From positions 1 through 6,299 of the forward strand of contig CAZRHR010000106.1 of the NCBI GenBank assembly GCA_964599915.1: a stretch of DNA of 6,299 nucleotides, given 5' to 3'. Both the position numbers and the translations under genes were made by a program. The notes under the pieces were generated by a model. That model was not told where the DNA came from, searched no databases, and worked only from the letters and a program-made list of their open reading frames with translations. The stretch comes from CAZRHR01 sp964599915 (GTDB taxonomy: Bacteria > Bacteroidota > Bacteroidia > CAIKAF01). Positions within the stretch are counted from its first letter, which is position 1. Every line of letters starts with the position of its first letter. Below are positions 1 to 6,299 of this stretch, piece by piece.

Positions 1-777
1 TATGCCCTGTTCGATGGACCGGGCGAGTTTGTTCATTTCGCAGAAGGGATGTTCGCCATTTTAATGCCGCAAGATGCCCATATGCCGGGCATTGCTTTTG
101 AAACGCCGGAACCTGTGCGCAAAGTGGTGATCAAAATCCGCATTGGATACCGAACGCCTTTGGTGATGGCCACCGGAAATGCGCATAAATTGGAGGAGGC
201 CCGCCAAATTTTAGGAAAACACGCCTTTGTTACTTCCATGACCCAAGCCGGGTTTTCCGGAACATTGGAAGAAAACGAAACCACTTTGGAAGGTAACGCC
301 TACCAAAAAGCACTACAAGTGTATGAAGCCTTGGGTGTAGATTGCTTTGCAGATGATACCGGGCTCGAAGTGGAAGCGTTAGATGGAAAGCCTGGTGTTT
401 ATTCCGCGCGCTTTGCCGGTCCCAACGCGACCTATGCAGATAATTGTAAAAAATTACTGGCCGACCTTGACGGCGTAACCAACCGCAGGGCCACGTTTAA
501 AACCGTGATTTGTTACCTAGAAAAGGGCCGTCCCATCATGGCAGAGGGAGAAATCCATGGTACCATTTTAGAAGCCCCAAGGGGTGAAGGTGGTTTTGGT
601 TATGATGCCCTTTTTCAGCCCGATGGCATGGATAAGACTTTCGCAGAAATGTCGGCAGAAGAAAAAAATGCCATTTCTCACCGCCGATTAGCGTTGGATA
701 CGTTGGCCATTTATCTGCAAGGAGATTTGGGATTGGAAGAGGTGTTCGATGAGGATGACCTAAATGCAGAAGAATGA
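1..777 (+). CDS. rdgB: YhcH/YjgK/YiaL C-terminus continuous with RdgB/HAM1 XTP/dITP pyrophosphatase (5' partial, apparent fusion)
   Basis: The frame is open at the left edge and stops with TGA at 775-777. Bases 1 to about 144 encode the C-terminal part of a YhcH/YjgK/YiaL (NanQ/EbgC-like) cupin-type protein: FDGPGEF, then FAILMPQDAHMPG, then VRKVVIKI. That family is linked to sialic acid and other sugar metabolism. After a linker of about five residues (GYRTP) a complete RdgB/HAM1 domain follows. This cytosolic enzyme hydrolyses dITP, XTP and ITP to monophosphates plus pyrophosphate, keeping deaminated purines out of nucleic acids. Its hallmarks are all present: the substrate-loop start ATGNAHKLEEA (166-198), the acidic motif DDTGLEVEALDG (352-387), PGVYSARFAG, GGFGYDALF and the purine-binding SHR (676-684). 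The C-terminus is a short acidic tail. No stop separates the domains, so either this is one bifunctional protein or RdgB starts internally near 160-166. The RdgB identity is firm; the fusion is inference. Confidence 0.9.
   Translation, partial: YALFDGPGEFVHFAEGMFAILMPQDAHMPGIAFETPEPVRKVVIKIRIGYRTPLVMATGNAHKLEEARQILGKHAFVTSMTQAGFSGTLEENETTLEGNAYQKALQVYEALGVDCFADDTGLEVEALDGKPGVYSARFAGPNATYADNCKKLLADLDGVTNRRATFKTVICYLEKGRPIMAEGEIHGTILEAPRGEGGFGYDALFQPDGMDKTFAEMSAEEKNAISHRRLALDTLAIYLQGDLGLEEVFDEDDLNAEE
160..168 (+). other. Possible internal start codons of a stand-alone RdgB
   Basis: Three consecutive in-frame start-type codons, TTG (160), GTG (163) and ATG (166), lie exactly where a free-standing RdgB would begin. 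Members of the family usually start 2 to 6 residues before the ATGN motif. Initiation at ATG 166 would remove the first residues of strand beta1 (LV before MATGN), so TTG 160 or GTG 163 would fit the fold better. No convincing Shine-Dalgarno sequence lies upstream; the nearest purine patch is GGA at about 145-147. Such signals are weak in Bacteroidota anyway, so this neither proves nor excludes internal initiation. Confidence 0.3.
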
Positions 778-2735
778 AGGCTTGGGGCCGGAGTAGGTTC
801 GTCTGGCTCTTATGGCTTGCCTTAGGCATGTTCGGCCCATTGTTCGCTCAATCTACGCGTCCCCGCGTTTCACAACTTAAAGACACCCTGTCCATATCTA
901 CCCTAGACCGCTGGAGTTTCCGTCAATATGGTGTATTACATTTTAACCGCACGGATACCGGCTGGGGAAAAGTCCTAAAGTTGGATCCCGGATTCCAGCC
1001 TTCCGGCTCAAACAGTAGCTTGGGCAACCTTGGAACGGCGATTTTACCCTTGCAATTTTCCTCTATGCAAGCTGCTACGGATGAGAAAGCCAACCTTCCT
1101 CATTCCGGTTTTCGCTTTTTAGAAGCCTATCAATTTCTACCCGAACATTTACCCCAATACCTTACCGCCAGGTCTTTAACCAACATTACCTATCAGCTGG
1201 GCTCCTTAAGTGAACATTATTTTTCCGTTCAACATAGCCAACAAATTTCACCTTCCTTTCACATTGGGGCAGCCTACAGGCATATCAATTCCGCCGGCGC
1301 TTACCGAAGGCAAGATGCTGTGCACCATAACGCGGCGATTTCTATTCGATATACTTCTCCCAACCAGAGGTATATGCTTTTGGGTCAGGTGATTCACAAC
1401 GCAAGAAACCTCCAAGAGAATGGCGGCTTGTTGAATGACTCCACTTTTATCCGTGAAGGACTTATTTCCAATGGCAATTTTTTTCCGAACCTGAACCGCG
1501 CTACATATCCTGTGCGTTTGGAAGGTGCAGGTCGGGTCGGTTTCGATAACCATATAGCTGCCGAGCACCAATATCAGTTGATTCGTAGTGGTGGGCCCAA
1601 TGGCCGTCCCCGGTTGGCTTTGTTTCACGCCTTTCATCATCGGAGCGGAGAAGACCGTTTCCGACAAACAGGAAACCTGTTAACGGCTTGGCCCCAGGTA
1701 CTGTTCGATTCCAGTTTGACCAAACACCAGTTGCAATGGGCGTCTACCTCCAATGAATTGGCCCTGCGGTTGTATTTAAGAGAAAAACATAGTTCCGGAA
1801 GTCCTTTGGTAGCCGGAATCCGTCATTCGGCGTACACGTTTTTCCAACATGCTGATTCCCTTCAAGGAGATTCGTTGGAAGTGCATGCCCGTACCCTTGA
1901 GACATCCGGCCAGCATGTGGAAGTCTTCGGAAGTTTGCGTTACGATTTGGGCGAGAAAGTCTATGCGGAGGCCCAGGGTTCCCTTGTGTTGAGCGGTTTT
2001 AATCAAGGTAATGTGGATATGTGGTTTCGCATGGAAGCCGGCGTAGACACTTCGTCCCATCGGTTGAGTTTGTTTTCCCGTTTTCGCAACCACCGGGCGG
2101 ATCTTTTGGCCCATCGTTTTGTCAGTAACCATGCCCAATGGGACTTGTCTTTGAGTCCCCAACAAACCATTGAAGTTCGAGGAAAATGGCAGTTTGGGAA
2201 GAACCGTTTTGCTTTGGGTTCAGCCGTTTGGTTGGTGAACCAGTATGTATATTTTCAGGACCAAAGTACGCCGCAGCAAGCCACGGATGCAGCTTTGGTC
2301 GCTGAGGCACAAGCGCAGGCACGGTTTCGTTTTGGCAAGTTCGGCTGTTTTTTACAAGCCACCGGCCAATATAGTTCGGCCAGTTATCTGCCCTTGTCGC
2401 CCTTTATGGCCCAAGCCGACGTGTATTTCCAAACCCGGATGTTTAAGAACAATTTACTGTTGCGATTGGGTTTAGACATGTATTATCTTTCTCCGTTTCA
2501 GGCGCCCGTGTATGATCCGCTTACGTCCCGTTTCATGGTACAAAATAGTCTTTCAACAGGCGGCTATCCCTTTGGTGATGTGTATGTAGCGGCGAAAATT
2601 TCCCATGTGCGGTTTTGGTTTAAACTGAGAAATGTAAACCAGCGTTTTCCGGGCATTCCTTATTTTATCACGCCACATCATCCGATGCAGGACAGAAGTA
2701 TTCAGGTGGGTTTGACCTGGCATTTTTACGGGTAA
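774..2735 (+). CDS. Putative outer-membrane beta-barrel porin (Porin_10-like)
   Basis: This 653-residue protein starts with a Sec signal peptide: basic residues (KAWGRSR), a hydrophobic core (FVWLLWLALGMF) and a probable cleavage site near residues 25-26 (LFAQ, then STRP). The mature part has the pattern of the Bacteroidota 'putative porin' family (Porin_10): a DTL segment at 37-39, a LGNLG motif at 83-87 following SGSNSS, a TNITYQLGS stretch near 136-144, and ENGG at 215-218. Long alternating polar/aromatic strands follow, typical of a transmembrane beta barrel. It ends in a final strand, QVGLTWHFYG, with the aromatic signature of an outer-membrane C-terminus but one extra glycine. Length matches the family. 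A role in passive uptake across the outer membrane is presumed; the substrate is unknown. The ATG overlaps the rdgB stop (ATGA), which suggests translational coupling. The signal peptide begins exactly at this ATG, which supports the start. Family call is by motif recognition, not by search. Confidence 0.85.
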   Translation: MKAWGRSRFVWLLWLALGMFGPLFAQSTRPRVSQLKDTLSISTLDRWSFRQYGVLHFNRTDTGWGKVLKLDPGFQPSGSNSSLGNLGTAILPLQFSSMQAATDEKANLPHSGFRFLEAYQFLPEHLPQYLTARSLTNITYQLGSLSEHYFSVQHSQQISPSFHIGAAYRHINSAGAYRRQDAVHHNAAISIRYTSPNQRYMLLGQVIHNARNLQENGGLLNDSTFIREGLISNGNFFPNLNRATYPVRLEGAGRVGFDNHIAAEHQYQLIRSGGPNGRPRLALFHAFHHRSGEDRFRQTGNLLTAWPQVLFDSSLTKHQLQWASTSNELALRLYLREKHSSGSPLVAGIRHSAYTFFQHADSLQGDSLEVHARTLETSGQHVEVFGSLRYDLGEKVYAEAQGSLVLSGFNQGNVDMWFRMEAGVDTSSHRLSLFSRFRNHRADLLAHRFVSNHAQWDLSLSPQQTIEVRGKWQFGKNRFALGSAVWLVNQYVYFQDQSTPQQATDAALVAEAQAQARFRFGKFGCFLQATGQYSSASYLPLSPFMAQADVYFQTRMFKNNLLLRLGLDMYYLSPFQAPVYDPLTSRFMVQNSLSTGGYPFGDVYVAAKISHVRFWFKLRNVNQRFPGIPYFITPHHPMQDRSIQVGLTWHFYG

Positions 2736-2802
2736 ATTTTTTTAAAGTATTGGATTTGTTTGGATTAATAGCGCAGTGGGAGAGGGGGAGAGGCGATGAG
2801 GG

Positions 2803-2830
2803 CTTTGGGGTGAATAGATTCAACCCAAAG
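2803..2830. terminator. Strong hairpin between convergent genes, candidate bidirectional terminator
   Basis: CTTTGGG (2803-2809) is the exact reverse complement of CCCAAAG (2824-2830). Inside it, TGAA (2811-2814) pairs with TTCA (2818-2821 region), leaving one mismatch step and a short AT-rich loop. The arms are about 11 paired bases long. The hairpin starts 68 bases after the porin stop and lies about 150 bases beyond the stop of the minus-strand operon. No T-run follows on either strand, so it is not a classical intrinsic terminator. Position between convergent genes is the main argument for the role. Confidence 0.4.
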
Positions 2831-2848
2831 AACATACTCGACCTTGAA

Positions 2849-2864
2849 TTCCTATTAATAGGAA
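2849..2864. repeat. Perfect 16-base palindrome
   Basis: TTCCTATTAATAGGAA reads identically on both strands. As a hairpin it would have a 6-base stem (TTCCTA/TAGGAA) around TTAA; as DNA it could be a site for a dimeric binding protein. It lies 18 bases after the larger hairpin, in the gap between convergent genes and far from any gene start, so a promoter-operator role is not obvious. No T-run follows it. Confidence 0.5.
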
Positions 2865-2981
2865 GCATGTTATAAACCTTTCATCGGCAAAAAGATAGAG
2901 ATTAAGGATGGTTTTAGAATCACCAAAAACTCAGTGCTGCATGGTAAGTTCATTCCGGAATTAACCCCCACACCCCCCTAA
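2862..2981 (+). pseudogene. Remnant of the C-terminal domain of a Bacteroidota secreted protein
   Basis: The frame following the TAG at 2859-2861 is open for 39 codons to TAA at 2979-2981 and has no plausible start. Its middle reads KKIEIKDGF, then RITKNSVLHGKFIPE, and it ends in ELTPTPP. This resembles the repeat-like C-terminal segment common in Bacteroidota secreted proteins, of the form I-x-L-x-x-G-F, four residues, G/N-S-V-F/L, x, A/G-K/R-I, sometimes called a 3-coathanger stack. No matching upstream part is present, and neighbouring frames have stops, so it looks like a truncated relic left in the intergenic gap. The last four bases overlap the end of the convergent ATPase gene. The similarity was judged by eye over about 22 residues and could be chance. 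Confidence 0.33.
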
Positions 2982-3661
2982 CCCTGAGAAATCACTTCCC
3001 CATCCTCCATCACAATGGTGCGATCCGTCCGTTGCGCAAAATCCGTATCGTGCGTGACGATGAGCAAGCTTTGTTGCCGTTCCTCCGCAAGTTCTTTAAA
3101 AATGCCGAACACCAAATCTGCATTTTTTTTATCCAGGTTTCCGGTGGGTTCGTCGCCCATGATGATGTCCGGATGGTTGATTAACGCCCTGGCAATGGCC
3201 ACTCTTTGCTTTTCTCCTCCGGAAAGTTGGTTCGCTTTTTTCAAAGCTTTATCTGCCATGCCTAAGCGCCGCAAATGGGCCAGGGCCTCCGATTCTACCT
3301 GAACTTCCGGCCGATTTCCTTGCTTTAATCCCGGAAGCATCACGTTGTGAATGACAGAAAACTCGGGTAAGAGATAATGAAATTGAAAGACAAAGCCAAT
3401 ATGGGCATTGCGCATGTTGGCTAATACCTCCGGCTTTTCTCCGGACAAGGCTTTGCCTTTGAGGAAAAGGGCGCCTTCATAATCCGTGTCCATGGTCGAA
3501 AGGATATACAGCAAAGTGGATTTTCCGCAGCCACTTTTCCCTACTATGGAAACAAATTCGCCCGGCATCACTTGCATGCTAACGTTTTTAAGCACCTTTA
3601 CTTCCACGGGGTCGGTAAAGGTTTTGGAAATAGAACGGGCTTCTAATATCGGTGTTTCCAT
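2978..3661 (-). CDS. LolD/MacB-type ABC transporter ATP-binding protein
   Basis: This 227-residue cytoplasmic ATPase should power the permease encoded just upstream. All nucleotide-binding motifs are intact: Walker A GKSGCGKST (41-49), Q-loop Q93, the signature LSGGEKQR (146-153), Walker B IIMGDEP (166-172, catalytic E171), D-loop NLD (175-177) and switch H204. The segment after the Q-loop, FQFHYLLPEF (92-101), is the form typical of LolD, the ATPase of the lipoprotein-releasing complex, within the wider MacB/FtsE/LolD group. Length fits a stand-alone LolD-like subunit. ATG is at 3661-3659, 7 bases after the permease stop, so it is the last gene of the three-gene operon. Its pairing with a membrane-fusion protein points to MacAB-like export more than to Lol lipoprotein sorting, so the symbol lolD is not assigned. 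It could be annotated either way. Confidence 0.93.
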   Translation of the reverse strand: METPILEARSISKTFTDPVEVKVLKNVSMQVMPGEFVSIVGKSGCGKSTLLYILSTMDTDYEGALFLKGKALSGEKPEVLANMRNAHIGFVFQFHYLLPEFSVIHNVMLPGLKQGNRPEVQVESEALAHLRRLGMADKALKKANQLSGGEKQRVAIARALINHPDIIMGDEPTGNLDKKNADLVFGIFKELAEERQQSLLIVTHDTDFAQRTDRTIVMEDGEVISQG

Positions 3662-3668
3662 GGCTACA

Positions 3669-4925
3669 TTATTTACCCCGAATGATATCTACAGGATCCA
3701 CAGAGGCCGCCTTTCTGGCGGGTAAAAGGCCGGCAAAATACGTGGTGGATAAAGCGAATACGAGGCCAATGACATAGTGTGCTGGGTTTTGGTTGACCGG
3801 ATAGGTGGTAATGGTAGGAAAGGCTTCCGTTTCAAAAGGAACCCGGGCAATGAGATTTTGTAAAACAAAACCGACCACCAGACCCAACAGGCCTCCGCAT
3901 ACCCCAATAATTAAGGCCATACTTAAAAAAATGCCTTTCACATCCCCGCCTGAAAACCCGGTGGCTTTAAGAATAGCAATGGTGTCCATTTTTTCGAAAA
4001 TCATCATGTTCAGAATATTATAAATACCAAATCCTGCCACCACCAACAGGGTAATGGACACGGCATATGAAATGAGGTTTCGTACCGAAGTTCCCGTTTC
4101 GAATTGTGCGTTGGCCGTTTGAATGTCTAAGGCATTGGCTTTGAACCGCTGTTCAAATTCCTTGGCAAGCCTCGGCGCCAGTTCGATGTCGTGAAGTTTT
4201 ACTTGAATGTCGGTGTAGTACCCTGCATTTTGACCGAGCAGTTTTTGTGTAGCAGTAAGGGAGGCATAGCATTGGGTTTTATCAATTTCTGCCAACCCGG
4301 ATTGAAAAATCCCGGTAATACGAAAGGGGAAGGATTGTCCTTTTGGGGTGGTGAAGCGAAGGGCGTCGCCTACGGAGAGCATTAATTTTTTGGCCAATCC
4401 AATGCCAATAACTACATGGCTCGGATTTTTTTCCAGGCTTGTGAGTTCACCGGCCACCAGGTATTCATGTAAACGAAAGAGCCGCATTTCCTCTTTAACT
4501 TCAATGCCTGTTACCACAGCGTTGAGGTCTGTGGCGCCCGCATTCACAAACACTTGGGCTTGGGTTTGGGGGGCAACGCCTAATACCCTTGGGTCTTTTC
4601 TTAATTCCTGTAAAATGGCGGTGGCTTGGTAAATTTGTCGTCCCCGATCTTTGGGTTTAATGTGCCGTACCATGTGCACCTGGTTTGGAAAGGCGAGGGT
4701 GGCCGGTTGTTGGGAAATGGCCTCAATTTCGTTATACAACCGAACGTGAGGGGTTCGGTTTAAAATGAGTCCGTCCAACAATCCATTTAAACCCGTCATG
4801 AATCCCATGAGGGTGATGTACATCGCAATACCAAAGGTGACGCCAACTCCGGCGATTAGGCTTTGTTTCAGCCGTGCACGCATGAGTTGAAGGGCAATCC
4901 GGATGAGCAGAGGCGCTTGTTTCAT
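3669..4925 (-). CDS. FtsX/MacB-type ABC transporter permease
   Basis: This 418-residue inner-membrane protein has the four-helix layout of type VII (MacB/LolCE/FtsX) ABC transporters. TM1 is about residues 22-47, followed by a large periplasmic MacB_PCD-like domain (about 50-280). TM2 (283-306), TM3 (331-357) and TM4 (382-402) form the FtsX domain. The conserved cytoplasmic stretch EKMDTIAILKATGFSGGDVK (311-330) after TM2 is the coupling region contacting the ATPase. The C-terminus LPARKAASVDPVDIIRGK is the usual family ending. These transporters convey ATP-driven motion to the periplasm and expel substrates there instead of passing them through the membrane. Only one permease is encoded, so a homodimer as in MacB is expected, unlike LolC/LolE. 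The start ATG overlaps the adaptor stop (ATGA, 4922-4925), implying translational coupling. Substrate cannot be inferred. Confidence 0.92.
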   Translation of the reverse strand: MKQAPLLIRIALQLMRARLKQSLIAGVGVTFGIAMYITLMGFMTGLNGLLDGLILNRTPHVRLYNEIEAISQQPATLAFPNQVHMVRHIKPKDRGRQIYQATAILQELRKDPRVLGVAPQTQAQVFVNAGATDLNAVVTGIEVKEEMRLFRLHEYLVAGELTSLEKNPSHVVIGIGLAKKLMLSVGDALRFTTPKGQSFPFRITGIFQSGLAEIDKTQCYASLTATQKLLGQNAGYYTDIQVKLHDIELAPRLAKEFEQRFKANALDIQTANAQFETGTSVRNLISYAVSITLLVVAGFGIYNILNMMIFEKMDTIAILKATGFSGGDVKGIFLSMALIIGVCGGLLGLVVGFVLQNLIARVPFETEAFPTITTYPVNQNPAHYVIGLVFALSTTYFAGLLPARKAASVDPVDIIRGK

Positions 4926-6010
4926 TTGGATGCGGGTGCGTAGATGATTTGTCCTTCATGTAACCCCTCCGTAATTTCAACCCATTCCAAATTTTTATCT
5001 CCGGTTTTTACCCGTGTGGTGGTTTCTGGGGAAATATAGACAAGGCTATCAGAAACGAGGTAACCAATGGGGATAAGCAAGGCTTTGGGTTTGGTTTCAA
5101 TAAGGATGTTGGCTTCGGCAGACAATCCTGGATAAAGGCCGGGCATGGGTTTGGAGAAAGTGGCATTGGCAAGGAAGGTGCGGGTGGCCGCTTGCATCAT
5201 GGGTCGGATTAACGATAATTCAGCTTCAAGCACTTCTCCGGGTCGGCTATCTAAGGTAAGAACTACTTTTTGCCCCGGTTGCACCAGCAATACGTCATAT
5301 TCATCAATGGTAAGTTCCACATAGAACTGGTCTTTTTCGCCAATGGTGGCCACACTTCGGTTGGGTGAAACTGTTTCGCCTACTTTGGGAATTAAATCAT
5401 ATAAAACCCCGGAAGATTGCGCACATATCACCCTGTCTTTTAAGGTGATTTCTGCTATTTTGCGCTGGTTGTTTTCTACATTGGCTTGAAGCTGTAGTTG
5501 ATCTTCCAATCGGCGGAGGCGGGCAAGAAGGTTGGCTACTTCTGTTTTAGAGGCTTCAAAAGCGAGTTCCCTTTGTTCCAATTCAATTTTTGCCCCAATT
5601 TTCTCTTGAAACAAACGCCTCTGTCTTTCTAAAAGGAGAGAGTCTTGATTTTTTTTGGCCTGTGCAAGAGAAAGGCGATCTCTGATTTCTTGTATTTGAG
5701 CAGAATAAGTGGAGGCTTGGTCTTGGGCAAATTTGGCCCGGTCACGGGCTGAAGCCATTTGGAATGCCAACTGATCAATGTCTAAAATGAGCAAGGTATC
5801 TCCTTTTTTCACTTCTTGTCCGGGACTTTTTAGCACTTCCAGCACTTTTCCCGGCATCATTGGGAAAAGGTCGTATTGGGTGTTTGCTTTTACAATCCCG
5901 GAAGCATATACGGAAATGGTGAGTGGTTGGGGAAGCACTTCAAAGGTTTCCCTTTTGTCTGAACAAGCCAAGGCCATTCCAATCCCCAGGATAACGATCC
6001 ATAATTTCAT
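4922..6010 (-). CDS. Lipoprotein membrane-fusion / periplasmic adaptor protein (HlyD/MacA-like)
   Basis: The chosen start gives 362 residues beginning with a lipoprotein signal peptide, MKLWIVILGIGMALAC, with the acylated Cys at residue 16. The order of domains is that of an RND/MacA-type adaptor. The first lipoyl half is at about 43-79 (PGKVLEVLKSPGQEVKKGD). A long alpha-hairpin coiled coil spans about 82-190, rich in Q, E, R and L. The second lipoyl half is at about 190-225 (SSGVLYDLIPKVGETV). A beta barrel follows at about 227-305 (FYVELTIDEYDV, LYPGLSAEANI), then a membrane-proximal domain to the end. Such proteins bridge an inner-membrane permease to a TolC-like outer-membrane channel. 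It is the first gene of the operon and overlaps the permease start by four bases. The same frame is open upstream to an ATG at 6136, but that would bury the signal peptide at residue 43, so it is rejected. Confidence 0.9.
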   Translation of the reverse strand: MKLWIVILGIGMALACSDKRETFEVLPQPLTISVYASGIVKANTQYDLFPMMPGKVLEVLKSPGQEVKKGDTLLILDIDQLAFQMASARDRAKFAQDQASTYSAQIQEIRDRLSLAQAKKNQDSLLLERQRRLFQEKIGAKIELEQRELAFEASKTEVANLLARLRRLEDQLQLQANVENNQRKIAEITLKDRVICAQSSGVLYDLIPKVGETVSPNRSVATIGEKDQFYVELTIDEYDVLLVQPGQKVVLTLDSRPGEVLEAELSLIRPMMQAATRTFLANATFSKPMPGLYPGLSAEANILIETKPKALLIPIGYLVSDSLVYISPETTTRVKTGDKNLEWVEITEGLHEGQIIYAPASK

Positions 6011-6299
6011 AGGTTTTGCTGGTCTGTCGGTGAAATACAAAAGTCGGCCAAAGTGAGCAATAAAAACATGCGGATTGTCATAAATGACTTTATAGATTAC
6101 AATAGGTTCATGAATAGGTATTGAAAAGTAGGGCAAACATTTATAAAAGATAAACTATCGATGTGAATAAAGGACGATGGTCTAAAGTTTTTCTTTCATA
6201 GTGGTGTAAAATTCTAACACAAAAAATTTCTATAACGATATTTATTTTCATTGTTGTCCGATAAAAATCAGAATGTGTGTTTTTGGATTTCTAAGTATC
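6011..6299. other. AT-rich non-coding region upstream of the efflux operon
   Basis: This is 289 bases without a supportable gene on either strand. It should carry the promoter and leader of the minus-strand operon. No clean Bacteroidota promoter (TTTG, about 19-base spacer, TAnnTTTG) could be placed. The nearest -7-like matches on the minus strand each miss at least one base or lack a -33 partner. No strong inverted repeat or tandem repeat was seen. If a gene reads rightward beyond the window, this would be a divergent promoter region, but no start codon for it is visible. Confidence 0.5.

Noticed and set aside
1248..1667. Minus-strand frame of 139 codons inside the porin gene
   Set aside because: It lies wholly within a well-supported coding region, has no recognisable motifs, and its composition looks like an antisense shadow. 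The same holds for the minus-strand frames at 1776-2165, 2122-2322 and 536-829.
2725..2743. T7 run directly after the porin stop, preceded by TTTAC/GTAAA, as an intrinsic terminator
   Set aside because: The stem has only five mostly A-T pairs and a two-base loop, too weak and too tight to form a stable hairpin.
2668..2868. Minus-strand 66-codon frame across the porin end and the gap
   Set aside because: It overlaps the porin 3' end antisense, has no signal peptide or domain, and covers both the hairpin and the palindrome; nothing supports translation.
4922..6136. Adaptor gene starting at the ATG at 6136
   Set aside because: This would place a clear lipoprotein signal peptide 42 residues inside the protein; the added residues show no family similarity.
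6011..6240. Bacteroidota promoter for the minus-strand operon
   Set aside because: Minus-strand candidates TCACTTTG and GACTTTTG (about 6030-6055) each miss one base of TAnnTTTG and have no TTTG box at about 19 bases. A TTTTTTG at about 6220 is followed at the right distance by TATGAAAG, which does not match. None is good enough to annotate.
1..6299. CRISPR array, tRNA, rRNA, transposase or phage genes
   Set aside because: No regularly spaced repeats, cloverleaf-like segments or recognisable mobile-element proteins were seen on either strand.

Overview
The window most likely comes from a member of the Bacteroidota. The evidence is a Porin_10-type 'putative porin', an LolD-like ATPase with an FtsX-type permease and a lipoprotein adaptor, a short stretch resembling the C-terminal domain of Bacteroidota secreted proteins, and starts without strong Shine-Dalgarno sequences. 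Base composition is moderate and looks uniform across the coding part. No RNA gene, CRISPR array, insertion sequence or phage gene was seen.

Left half, plus strand (1-2735): a reading frame already open at the left edge encodes the C-terminal end of a YhcH/YjgK/YiaL (NanQ/EbgC-like) protein. It runs with no stop codon into a complete RdgB/HAM1 non-canonical purine NTP pyrophosphatase that ends at 777. A 653-residue outer-membrane beta-barrel porin starts inside the RdgB stop codon (ATGA overlap, 774-777), so the two are probably translated from one message.

Middle (2736-2977): a 242-base gap between convergent genes. It holds a strong imperfect hairpin (2803-2830, possible bidirectional terminator), a perfect 16-base palindrome (2849-2864), and a short plus-strand frame (2862-2981) that looks like the broken-off C-terminus of a secreted protein.

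Right half, minus strand (6010 down to 2978): a compact three-gene operon. In order of transcription it encodes a lipoprotein membrane-fusion/periplasmic adaptor, an FtsX/MacB-type permease (4-base overlap with the adaptor gene) and an LolD-type ATPase (7-base gap). Together they should form a MacAB-like ABC export machine spanning inner membrane and periplasm. Its outer-membrane partner (TolC type) is not encoded here, and the substrate cannot be told from sequence. The last 289 bases (6011-6299) are AT-rich, carry no supportable gene and presumably hold the operon promoter.

Most of the window is ordinary for Bacteroidota. The points most worth a second look are the apparent in-frame YhcH-RdgB fusion and the gene remnant between the convergent genes.
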